Shown piece after piece: positions 24,166 through 64,000 of a stretch of 64,000 nucleotides of DNA. A model generated the notes under the pieces. It worked only from the letters and a program-made list of their open reading frames with translations, ran no database searches and was not told where the DNA came from. The position numbers and the translations under genes were made by a program. Origin of the DNA: Artemia franciscana (taxonomy: Eukaryota > Arthropoda > Branchiopoda > Anostraca > Artemiidae). Position 1 is the first letter of the stretch, and each line of letters starts with the position of its first letter. The DNA is taken from contig NC_088873.1 of NCBI RefSeq assembly GCF_032884065.1, forward strand, positions 27,203,658 to 27,267,657, read 5' to 3'.

Positions 24166-25040
24166 ATAGCATATTTATCCTTATAATATTATAAGTTACC
24201 TTTATACAGTACTATAAATTATCTTTATAGTACTTTTCAAGTACTAAATAGTGCCTTAATTGTACCAAACGGCTTATTTTTTAGTTTTTATTGTTATTTT
24301 CACTTGATTTGGGAAAATTGGTTCCATCTCCCCCCCCCCTAAAATTTAACCAAATTACGCCACTGGATGACAGGCCACCTCAGCATTAATTTACTGGGGC
24401 CAATCCAAATATATATATTTCCTTCCTCTTCTTTCATTTTTCAGTATTTCAAGGACTCCTCCCTAACTTCTTGAACAATTATATCTTTCAAATTCTGAAC
24501 TATTGAATTATTTGTGTTTTTTATTCTCTCAGAAACGACTTGGGTATTTTCATTCATAAAACTCAAACCATAAGATGAGATTTTAATTTGGTTTTATGTT
24601 GTGCCTCCATATGAAATTCCCTATCTATTAAAATTCGGTTTCTTCGTTGCTTTAGAAACAAATTTGGGCTATATGTTTGCAAATTAGGGGGGGGGGGGGG
24701 TAACGTATAGCGGGTCTACATGCAAAATGTGTTATGTACTATTATTTTGCATATTATGAAGTAAGAATTGTTTCCTGACTTCAAACTGTCCAAATACTTC
24801 ACCCCCCCCCCCCTTATGTGCAAATATATAGCCCAAATTATATATTTCCCATCTATTCTGTCACTTGTCTTTGTCTTGTCTCACGCTGAGCTGAAAGAAA
24901 CTAGCGAAGAAACCGGTTTCTTTTCGAGTTTTACGCAGCGTAAACCTGAGTGAGTGGCGTATTATACACAAGTACCAAAATTCCTTCCCCCTACGGAAAA
25001 TAAAAAAACATAACTCAAATAAAATTCTAAAACTTGGAAA
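24166..25040. other. No gene seen; homopolymer runs
   Basis: AT-rich stretch with C or G runs near 24330, 24690 and 24800. The ORF at 24768 has no family motif. Confidence 0.45.
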
Positions 25041-25199
25041 GCCTTATTTTACAAGGGGGGGGGGATATTTTCCTCGTGGGTATTTCCCACGGGGGGTATT
25101 ATCCTCGGAGGATATTTTACAGGGGGAGGGGTATTTTCTGGGATTGGGTAAACGACGGGGGGGGGGGGTAAACGCCGGCCTCCGTATTTTTCGTCATTG

Positions 25200-27150
25200 C
25201 AAAAAAGTTTCATAGTTTTGTTGTCCATGGCAATACTGTGATTATTCCTTTTGTCGTTAAAAAAAGTGTAATCGTTATTTTCTATCTTCGGGCGAAGTGC
25301 CATTGTGAAAACTGTCAGTTTTACGTGAAAACTGTCATTGTTTTTTTCTCTCATTAGCAAAAAATACACTTCTTTTAATCCGTCTTTCCAAAAAGTATCA
25401 TCGTTTCTTATGTCATGTAATTAACACTTGCCAATTTTTCCAAAGATAAACGCAAAAGTGGCACTAAGGGAGGACTTAATCCATAGATTGTACCAAACAC
25501 GAATTTTGGTGGACCAACAAAAACTAAAGAACCAGAAACCTTGAAAATATGTGAAAGATATAAGAAAATCATAAAACTCTGATATTCTACCGAAGGAATA
25601 CCCGCAGGCAGCCATTGAACGTTATCCCTACAAGAGTTACGACCAAGAAAGCAGAAAGCAGCAGGAAGGCTGCTATGTAAATTTTTATAAAAACTGAATT
25701 GTACTTAAAAAAAGGCAAATAAAAACTCCTGAATTTGCTTCTATGGACATTATGGTTCTACAAATTTTGCAAGTTTACCATTTTACCATTTCCATTTTCC
25801 CCCTTTTTTTATTCGTTTGTTTAGTAATGCTCATTTTTTTGCCATCACTAAAAGTGCGAGAAGTATCAAGTTTTTTTCGGTTATCAGAAAATGTATTTTT
25901 TTTTTATCACCAACAGAGTTGTCGTCGTCTTTTGGTCATTCGATAAAGTAACATTTCTTTTTCCTGCCTTCACAAAACTCGTCGGTGTTTTTCTGTCATC
26001 GGACAAAGTTTAATTGTTTTAATCCTTGATTAAAAAAGGACAGTATATTTTTTTTTATATATGACTAATAACTGACAATTTTTCCGATGACAAGCGTGGC
26101 TCCCAGGGATGATCGAATCCAAGGAAGATTGCAACTAACACGTAGACTGTAATGTAATTTGGAGGAGATAAAATTTAAAGAAGAAGAAAAAAAAACATTT
26201 AAAAGAGGAAGAAAAACTCAGTTAAGCATATATAAAGAAAAACCATTATCACTATGATATTTTGGAGAAGAATTGAGCCCGGAGGTCTCTACCTCTGCAC
26301 CTTTCTGGATCAGCATGACTTTAAAATGACAATCACCGAGGTTCGTAACCACAAGAATCAGACCCAAGGTAAGATGACTGTATTGAAAGTTTTCATCAAA
26401 ACAGTGAAATTTGCCCCTATACAAAATCAGGTTCTACATATTTTTACAACCCGACCCTTTTTCATCGTTATTTTGTTTTATTCATTTGTTTGCCATTGCC
26501 AAAAGTTTTACTGCGTTTTTCAGTCATCAGACCAAGTCCCATGGTCATATTATCTGTACTGTATAATCTATGGTTGTCAATTTTCCAGTGACCAATTTTC
26601 CATAAAATTCGAGGTTTCTATAGACGAAAAAGTCGCATCCAGGGATTATTGAATCTCCATAATATTGCAACAAACACGCACACCGCATTATATTTTACTA
26701 AAGGAATAGAAAAAGGCAAATCGGAAATTCTTCTATTCTCAAGAATCGTTGGGTCTGGAGGTCTCTTCCTCTTTAAGATCCTGGATCATAGTTGCACACG
26801 ACTACAGACACTGGAAGTTGTTTGCACAAGGGACACACCCAAAGAAGAAGTCTGCGGTAAGTATTTTCTTCAATATCAATAAGTATTCAAGGAAAAAAAG
26901 ATCTTACAGAAAATTACGGTTCTGGATAACCTTTTGCAACATGACCATTTCTTAGCGCTTTTTGTATCTCATTCTTTTTTGTCGTCGCAAAAAAGTATCA
27001 CAGGGACGATTGCATTAACAAAAATTTCAACAAACACAGACAGGAACATATTTTGGTGGAAGATTTAACCAATTTAAAAATTGCGAAAACGTGAACAACG
27101 GGGAATAAAATAGAAAGAGACATTTCTTTAAGAAATTTCCTATTCCGTTG
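25200..27150. repeat. Degenerate long-period tandem repeat
   Basis: Three to four diverged blocks carry the series '(g)attgcaactaacac / attgcaacaaacacgcacac / atttcaacaaacacagacag' (near 26130, 26670, 27030), with 'ggtctctacctctgcacctt' and 'ggtctcttcctctttaagat' 480 bases apart. The period is about 350-540 bases. The 132-codon ORF at 26254 lies inside it and is not considered a gene. Confidence 0.5.
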
Positions 27151-27316
27151 CACCTGCGTGTGAGCACCATCTTCTTTAAGGGCAAACTGCCCTGGGTGGA
27201 ATTTTCTCTAGGACCATCATCCTAAGATTAATTTGTTATAATTGCAATTTTTTTATGAGCAACGTTTAAGGAGCAAACAGCTATGTCCCTCGATTTTATA
27301 GATCATTAAAAAAAAA

Positions 27317-27620
27317 TTCAACTGAAAGTAAGGAGCAACATTAAAACTTAAAGCGAACAGAAATTATTACGTATATGAAAGGGATTGCCCCCTCCTCAAC
27401 ACCTCACTCTTTACGCTAAAGTTTTTTAGGGCTTTAAAAAAGTTTCTTAATGTTCTAATTAAACGACACTTGTGTTTCAGAAGTCGTCCGTAAAGAATTG
27501 GGACAGAGTTCAAACTTTAGCTTTAAGAGCCAGGTGTTGAGGAGGGTGCAATCCCCTTCATATATGTAATAATTTCTGTTTGTTTTAAGTTTTAATGTCG
27601 CTCCTGACTTTCAGTTGAAA
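27317..27620. mobile_element. Repeat D foldback, diverged copy
   Basis: Inverted arms 'actgaaagtaaggagcaaca' at the left and 'gtcgctcctgactttcagt' at the right, each about 105 bases, around a central region. Same family as 40775-41038 but with more mismatches. Confidence 0.7.
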
Positions 27621-27639
27621 AAACTTGTTTGTTTATTTA

Positions 27640-28456
27640 AAATCTGGTCGTTTTTTAAATAGTGCCAGAAATTCTGGCCCCACCTCCACGGAGAAATCGC
27701 CCTCCTCACAAAAATATTCTCTAGACAATTCAATCCCCGGAAAAATTTACCCCTGAGAATTACCCTTAACAACTCCACGCGTAAAATTGAGACGGAAAAG
27801 AGAAAGCAGTATAAAAAGAATTTTGTTTAGGAATTCTGGCAAATTCCCCCAGTGTATAGTTTCCCCTGACAAGTTCACCCCCTGGAAACTTCACACCCCA
27901 TGGAAAACACCCTCCCAAAAGAAAGTCTATACATGCTTTCCAATAACAAATACTACGCGTAAACAATGGGAAAATTTTATAACTTAAAGACCTTCCCCAG
28001 GGGCTGTGGGAGGGGGAGGGGTCATATTACATCCAAAGACACAGTTATTGAGCCTTTCAATTACGATGAACATAATGGCTATCTCAAAATTTTGATCGGG
28101 CGATTTTGGGAAATAAGGGGCGGGGGAGGAGGCCAAGTACTCTACAGGAACCTTTGAACCTCTACAGTTGGGTTTTCTCATGCTCCAAATCTGATGGTAT
28201 GGTTTTCATTAAGATTCTATGACTTTTAGGGGATGCTTTCCCCTTCTTTGAAAATCAGGCAAAGTTTCTCAGGCTCGTAGCCTTTAATGGGTAAGACTAA
28301 ACTTAATTAAAACTTATATATATTTGAAAACAGCATAATAAGCCGATTTTCTTTACATATCTATTGGTATCGAAATTCCTTTCTTAGAGTTTCGGTTAGT
28401 ATTGAGCCGGGTCGCTCCTTACTTTCAGGTCGTTACCACAAGCTGTTTGATAAACA
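27640..28456 (-). repeat. Repeat D copy (minus orientation)
   Basis: The reverse complement begins 'gtaaggagcgacccggctca' (about 28430-28410) and runs through 'taggggatgc'-type C-rich text and a repeat A-like block at 27980-28160. Diverged and partly shuffled. Confidence 0.6.
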
Positions 28457-28461
28457 TGCAC

Positions 28462-28690
28462 TTAATTCAGCCGACAGAAGAGATTTAGTGAAGGTCCTCG
28501 TACAATAGATAAATACATTAAAGTCATTGGTGCAATGTTAGAACAAAATTGCTGCGTTTAAGGCAGGAAATGAGGTTAGTAGCTGGTTTGGCACTTCAAA
28601 TATGGTTCTGAAGCGTGGGCACAGCAGAAGACGAAGGAGGATTTGTTACATGTTTACCAGAGGAATTATCTACGATTAATTAGGGCATCC
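28462..28690 (+). pseudogene. RTE-like LINE fragment with internal deletion
   Basis: NSADRRDLVKVLV and KAGNEVSSWFG match DSVDRRALAKVLS and KVGNEVSNWF of the 50-kb copy. The sequence then jumps to KYGSEAWAQQKTKEDLLHVY, which belongs about 200 codons later. The central RT is deleted. Confidence 0.7.
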
Positions 28691-28796
28691 GTTGACTGCT
28701 ACTACTACATAAAACTCACCGCAGCACCAAGCTGACTGAGGCCAAGACAGCTACTCACGCTCCTCCTCCCTCCCAATCTATTCAAAGCCTTCCTCT

Positions 28797-29690
28797 TTAC
28801 CCCCCCCCCCAGGAAGTTCCCATTTCTCTTAAATATATTTTGATGACATCCTCCCGCTCTAACCGCGGATGACCTCCTTTCCCTTTAGCACTAGACGGTT
28901 GGCTGAACAGGACAATCTTCAGTGAATTGTCATACTTTATCCACAGAACGTACTCAAGCCATCTCAAACTTTCACTCACAATAGCTCTAGAAAGCAGGAC
29001 TGAGCCAAACTTTTCGTACAGCCTGCTGTTCGAAATACGGTCAGTCCACCGGGAACCCAGAACATTTCGTAGGCAATTTCTCTGGAAAACATCTAGCAAA
29101 TCTTTATCTGCTTTTCGGAGCGCCCATGCTTCAGAACCGTATTTGACCACTGTCATCACTGTTGCTTCCAATATTCTAGTCTTGGTTTGCAGACTTATTA
29201 TCCTATTCTTCCAAAAAATTTTCAACTATGAAAAAACACCTCGAGCCTTGGCTATTTTATTTTTAACATCTTCACTGCTCCCACTGTCTTTACTAATAAT
29301 AATATCAAGGTAAGTGAAACTATCCACCTGATCAATCTTTTCGTTACCCAACGTCACCTTTTCATCTTCACTTTTCGCAGCCTTAGTGATTTAGTCTTCT
29401 TAACATTAATTTTCAACCCTATTCTAGCACCTTGAACTCGCAAAAACCCCTTAAAGTTCATTTATTTTCCTCACGCTTCATCTAGGATGCTTAAATCACC
29501 AGTATAATCAAAGTCCAGGAATGTTGTTCTTCATATTTTGATTCCGTGTCCTCCCATTGCTTTTCCTGTGCTCCTTAAGACAAAGTCCACCAAAATGATC
29601 CATGTAAAGGGGGATAGAACACAACCCTGCTTAACTCCTGATTTAATACGAAACGAACTACTAACCTCATTTCCTATCTTAGTATACCAA
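28797..29690 (-). pseudogene. RTE-like LINE fragment (RT C-half and C-terminal domain)
   Basis: From 29690 down: KSGVKQGCVLSPF, DFVLRSTGKAMGGHGIK, then KTRILEATVMTVVKYGSEAW, RKADKDLLDVFQRNCLRNVL and the C-terminal GHPRLEREDVIKIYLREMGT. Stops and frameshifts are present in the upstream half. It is 5'-truncated, as is usual for LINEs. Confidence 0.8.
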
Positions 29691-29734
29691 ACGACAAACT
29701 TTATAAAAAAATGATTCTATTTCAATTGCTATTT

Positions 29735-29955
29735 CCATTATAAGAGAAAAGCTGAGATGGACAGGATACAGATTGCCAAAGATCTTTCTTTTCGTCCATC
29801 CACCAAGGACCAAACAGAAAACAGTTCGTTCCCGAAATGGAGCGAGAAGAGGTCGTAAGGAAGGATTCAAAGGAAATTGGAACTTCTTGGCAGCCGGTAA
29901 AGAGGGGCAGCAAGTGCTGCACTGAGTTGTTAGGTTTAGTAGCAGTAGGTTTTGG
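29735..29955 (+). pseudogene. RTE-like LINE 3'-terminal coding fragment
   Basis: REKLRWTGYRLPKIFLF and, in another frame, RKDSKEIGTSWQPVKRGSKC parallel the terminal part of the same LINE. It faces the fragment at 28797-29690. Confidence 0.55.
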
Positions 29956-30063
29956 TGCATTAGAACTAAATCTAAATCGACCATTTTTTTTCTTTGTCAA
30001 TTTCGTCCCCATTTTTTCGACGGAATCATTCGATTTTGCTAACATAAAGATTCGCTAACATAA

Positions 30064-30275
30064 AAGCGAGAAAGAATTTTGACAAAAAGTTTCTTTAAAC
30101 GAAAATGGTAATAAAAATGCTTGACAAAAACTTGACGGTTTATACGCAGGATCAGTTTCTACGCACAAAAGCAAGAAGGAATTTTGACACAGAAGCTTCT
30201 TTAAAAGAAAATGGTTAGAAAATGACGACAAAAACTTAACAGTAAATACACAGGATCAGTTCCCACGCAAGCTGA
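30064..30275 (+). repeat. ~106-bp tandem duplication next to the Gemin2 stop
   Basis: 'aagaattttgacaaaaag' near 30070 and 'aaggaattttgacacagaag' near 30176 start two copies of about 106 bases, both ending 'acgcaggatcagtt' or 'acacaggatcagtt'. On the Gemin2 strand this lies directly after the stop codon and may form the 3' UTR. Confidence 0.65.
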
Positions 30276-30276
30276 T

Positions 30277-60002
<29,726 letters not shown>

Positions 60003-61100
60003 TCTTTAAATTCTTTTATTGAATGCATCTATGCAGCATTGCCGAACTATACAAAAAGATTTGCTATTGCCAACCGCATAACAATGTGTCTTTTGATATA
60101 AAAATTGCTTTTCAGTACAGTGTACATTTATTTCGGTCTTAAGAACGACAATTTGAAGGGGGCAGTTGCCTCCCCTAAATTTATAAAAGTATGCAATTTC
60201 ATTGAAAAATAGAAAACACCCCTACATTTTAAGAAATAGCTTTCGTCTGTATCTTGATTAAAAAATTTGAAAACTCCATCTCAAATCTTTTAAAAATCTA
60301 AACCCTTTTTGCTTTTGGAGCAGAATAGTAATACTTCTTACACATTAAAAAAATACGAGCTGATTCAGTTGTATTAAATCAATTTTCATCAGCTTTAAAA
60401 CAACCTAAGAATGTGAAAAAATTAAAAAAAAATCGGGGGCATATACATGAAGCAAATTTGGCCAAGCTCTGCCAAATTGTGGCTTAATTTGTACATTTAT
60501 TTTTACGTAATTTAGTATATTTCTTAAGAAAAAGATAAATGAAAATGGTGTTTTTATTTAGCAAAATCTGCACATATATCTGTAAGAGACACTCCTTTGA
60601 GATTCAATTTCAAATTAGCTTCGCACTCAGACACTAGCTAAGTGAAGCAAACATAATCAATTTAGGAATATGGTTAACTTGTTAGGCTATTTCTTGCATT
60701 TGGTTGCTTTCCTAACAAGAATATCCAGTAACAGTTCTTCTAATATGCATAAGGCTAAATATAGTTCTGGGATTGAGTCTACTGCGTAATGGGGTCTTAT
60801 ACATTTTTATCTCTGAAAACTGACGCTCTGATTTAGCAGTGAAATAGGGTAGACAAGTCAATATTAGTATAAAATTCGAAAAATATTGTAAATAAGGACT
60901 GTCAACTTCATCCTTCGAATTGGTAACACTCTTCCAAAATTAATTATCAAGGAGTTAACATCTGAATCTGCTTCCCTTATTATATAAAAAAAAAACACCT
61001 CTACTCTGTATTTAATGTCTTAAGGTCAACATGTGAGAAGGACCCTTTAAATATCTTAAGCCGGAGAACAATTGAATTTACTTGTCTAGTATCACTGGTG
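60003..61100. other. Region upstream of Gemin2; promoter not resolved
   Basis: Should contain the Gemin2 5' UTR and promoter (reading right to left). I see no convincing TATA or initiator arrangement and no coding exon. Confidence 0.4.
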
Positions 61101-61104
61101 GTTC

Positions 61105-61330
61105 CAAAGGGCAAGGAGGGGGACCCAGGGCCCCCCAAAGATCTTTTATGGCACCTTTTTTCCATTTTTCTGTTTTTACCCTCAGTTTTTAGAATAGATT
61201 TGCCAATTTGGTCTTCAATTAGCACCTTTGTCACATTAGGCTCCCTAAGATTTCACTAATTGGCGCCCTTGTCACATTGCTCCACCCCCCCCCCCCCCAA
61301 CAAGATTTTGCTCTAGATCCGCCCCTGTCT
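61105..61330 (+). repeat. Repeat G copy
   Basis: Same block order as 3225-3425, including 'gggccccccaaagatctttt' and 'ggcgcccttgtcacattgct', then a C run. Confidence 0.6.
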
Positions 61331-61739
61331 AGACTGGAGATAGACTTTGAATTTCATCCAATAAAAGGTATTGTCAGTTTATTAAAATGTATTGTCAGTT
61401 TACTTGAAAGACTTAAAATGGCAAATATCTTCTTTTTAACTCTTCCATTTAGTGATCTTCAGCCACTCTTTCGATGCTTCCAAATTTTTATAGCTAAAAT
61501 TCTGCACTAAAATGCACGTTTTCAATACTCTTGAAGTTTCGAGGATCCAAAACAACAATTGAAAATGGACCAGTTCTTCCGGGCTTCAGTTAACTTTTGC
61601 AAGTGAAATTGAGCCTTATAATAAAAGGTGAAGCACTAAACGTTAATTTGTGGTTTCTATGTCCACTCTCTAAAATGCAATGTTTGTTCTGTAAACAAAG
61701 GATAAAACGTATTTAAGAAACAAGCAAAATAATTTTATT

Positions 61740-63100
61740 TACTATACCTATACAAAGATTGACAGCACTCAAATCATTTCCCTGGAAGAATTGTATCTTA
61801 AAAAATTCACTGAGCATCACTAAGTGATCAATCAAGCGGTCGGCAACAGTTTCAACCACAAACCATCTCGTTGTATATGGGTAGACAAGCTAGTGCTCCA
61901 CAGCCTGTAGAAAATACTGAAATTCCCTCTACTCTAGTTGTCGATTAGCACCACCTTATATATATTTATAAATGTCTAACCCCATTCCAAGATATCATAT
62001 TGAGGTTATTGCGGGTCACAAACAAATAGAACGAAAGGGAATTACAAAGACAACCAATTAATACAGTCCCAGGTAAATCCTTCTTAATTAGAGTGACTAG
62101 GCCGTTATATTCACCTAATATTGCCCTTGCATTGTCCGAACCAAAACTAATTATATTTGAGTACCTAATGTGTTGGCCCTTGAATACTTTATAAATGAAT
62201 GTCTTGAATCCTTTTATATTGGCATCGTGAACCTCGGGTGGAGCAAGAAAATATTCTTGTACTTCACCTAAATCAAAGAAAGAATAACACAATTTAATCA
62301 CTAAGACTTAGATCCAGTCCTGTGTGCACTTTCTCCGACAACGATTTAGAATTTCCTTCTTTTAAGCTTATCACTGAGTTTCTTAATGGTAAAAGTGACA
62401 ACCACATTTTTGGTTAGAGGAGTAGTCTTAGTTCTTGCACATTAAAAAGTTTAACAGTTGGCAAGTCAGTAGCACAAGCTTTGAGGACGTTAGATAACGT
62501 ATACATACTGCTTATGTCCTGTTCATTAGACACTGCCTATGCTGTAAGAGACAGTTCTTACTTAACAACTTTATCTGTAAGCAATAGCTTTTCTTTTGAT
62601 CTATCACTTACAAGTAATTCAATGTTCTCTATAACCTTAGATTGATTTTCCACACTATAGAGATTTCTTAAATGGAAATTAATTTCAACATGCCAAAATA
62701 AACGACTTACACTCCAAACGCTTTTTGTAGGCAGCATTTACAGTAAGTGACATTCTTACTGGAGGGATGCCTTACAATATAAACTTTATGATCTTCACGT
62801 TTAAGCCCCTTTTCTCTGAATTTCTTATTTCTAATATTCATTCTTTGTTTATTTGAACGTTTTTTCTTTTTATATAGATTTGGCAGACGTGATTTTGGTC
62901 ACCTATTTTTTCTTATAACTGTGGTTTCAAAAGTAGAATTAGATCCAGCATGCAAATTTTATTTACTAACACATGCATGAGAAGCAGATTTTTTGGGATT
63001 GAATATGCCGAGGGCTATCCCTGGCAGGCTCGTAGTTCTGAACTGAGGTGCAGATTTATCCCTGAGCCACTTTTTCACACTGACTGACCAACAGCAGGTG
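61740..63100 (-). pseudogene. hAT-family transposase remnant (SCAND3/ZBED-like lineage)
   Basis: The clearest part is 62301-61966: FDLGEVQEYFLAPPEVHDAN, then SNIISFGSDNARAILGEYNG and KKDLPGTVLIGCLCNSLSFY. This is the RNase-H-like catalytic segment with its D (SDNA) and C-x-C-x2-S (family form CxCHSL). Downstream, a different frame gives EFQYFLQAVEH and LVYPYTTRWFVVETVADRLI (the TRW motif), then HLVMLSEFF. Upstream, VRHPSSKNVTYCKCC suggests a zinc-finger-like N-terminal region. Frameshifts and stops throughout mark it as dead. The family is recognised from the pattern only. Confidence 0.65.
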
Positions 63101-63179
63101 TGATTTGTTGATGATTCTGTTAAAAGGGCTCTGGATTGAGCTTCGAGCCTGACTTCCGCAAAAAATTTTATATTTTCAA

Positions 63180-64000
63180 ACAGTTCGTGGTAACGAACTA
63201 TAGTAAGGAGCGACCCGGCTCAATAGTAACCGAAACTCTAAAAAATGGGGTTTTGATAAAAATAGTTACATCAAAAGAATTGCATTTTGATGCTGATTTC
63301 AAATATATAAGTATCATCAAGATTACCCATCAAAAGTTACGTGCCTGAGAAAATTTGCCTTATTTTAGAAAATAGGGGGAAAACCCCCTAAAAGTCATAC
63401 AATCTTAACGAAAATAACACCATCAGATTCAGCGTATCAGAAAACATTATTGTAGAAGTTTCAAGCTCCTATCTAAAAAAACGTGAAATTTCGAATTTCT
63501 TTCCACAAGACAAATCATGGATGCGTGTTTATTCATTTATTTTTCTTCCCAGGGGTGATCGGATCGACTCAGTGGTCCTAGAATTTCGGAATAGGACTCA
63601 TTCTAACGGAAATTAAAAGTTCTAGTGCCATTTTTAAGTGACCAAGAAAATGGAGGGCACCTAGGCCCCCTCCCAGGCTCATTTTTTCCCAAAAGTCACC
63701 GGATCAAAATTATGAGATAGCAATTTTATTCGCCGTAGTCGAAAAACCTAATTACTATGTCTTCGGGGACGACTTACTTCCCCGCAGCCCCCGTGGGAGG
63801 GGCTGCAAGTTATAAACTTTGATTTGCGTTTGTATATAGTAATGGTTACTGGGAAGTGTATAGTCGTTTTCAGGGGGATTTTTTTTTGTTTGGGGGAGAA
63901 TTGAGGGGGGGTTAAGTGGGAGGATCTTTCCATGGAGGAACATCTCATGGAGGAAGAGACTTCCAATGAAGGGGGCGCAGGATTTTCTAGCATTTTTTAA
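63180..64000 (+). repeat. Repeat D copy, cut by window end
   Basis: Begins 'gtaaggagcgacccggctca', then 'gcctgagaaaatttgcctta', a repeat A-like segment (63620-63740), and 'gaagggggcgcaggattttc' at the window edge. Confidence 0.8.

Noticed and set aside
25049..25369. Proline-rich minus-strand ORF (PPPPVVYPIPENTPPP)
   Set aside because: Produced by G-run and 'gggggtatt' repeats related to repeat D; no gene structure.
26254..26652. 132-codon plus-strand ORF
   Set aside because: It lies in a degenerate long-period repeat whose other units do not keep the frame.

Overview
This is eukaryotic, AT-rich, repeat-dense nuclear DNA, almost certainly from an arthropod. Coding sequence is split by GT-AG introns. 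There are (TA)n, (ACT)n and CCTAA tracts, and remains of Penelope-like, RTE-like, CR1/Jockey-like, hAT and Helitron elements. Several dispersed repeats, especially the family beginning with the 'aaggagcgacccggctc' motif, look to me like brine-shrimp (Artemia) repeats. That is recall and was not checked against a database. One 100-N assembly gap lies at 40047-40146.

The one host gene I can reconstruct with confidence is Gemin2 (SIP1, SMN-complex subunit) on the minus strand. It has six coding exons: 60002-59884, 52714-52636, 39946-39803, 36001-35852, 31942-31760 and 30366-30277. All splice sites are GT-AG, the reading frame is continuous, and the predicted protein is 254 aa. The introns run from about 1.4 to about 12.7 kb, so nearly everything between 30.3 and 60.0 kb is intronic. 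A possible small intron-nested ORF lies on the plus strand at 33450-33683.

Layout. 0-3.4 kb: Penelope-like element (PLE) remains with two head-to-head units, plus an RTE fragment. 3.5-9.0 kb: a roughly 350-bp satellite in two opposite orientations around a 72-bp minisatellite and CCTAA/TTAGG-like DNA. 9.3-15.4 kb: minisatellites, dispersed repeats and a long-arm foldback element. 15.4-19.3 kb: mostly featureless. 19.3-22.6 kb: tandem repeat-A/C array. 22.6-24.2 kb: CR1/Jockey-like LINE remnant with a duplicated 3' end. 25-28.5 kb: degenerate repeats. 28.5-30 kb: three RTE-like fragments. 30.3-60 kb: Gemin2, with its introns loaded with TA microsatellites, foldbacks, a tRNA-Lys-like sequence, the longest RTE copy and a structurally complete non-autonomous Helitron. 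60-64 kb: Gemin2 upstream flank, a decayed hAT transposase and a repeat-D copy.

I found no bacterial-type system, CRISPR array or gene cluster. The points that most merit a second look are the complete Helitron ends inside a TA microsatellite, the repeated inverted PLE junction with hammerhead-like hairpins, the inverted satellite/minisatellite block, and the foldback families.
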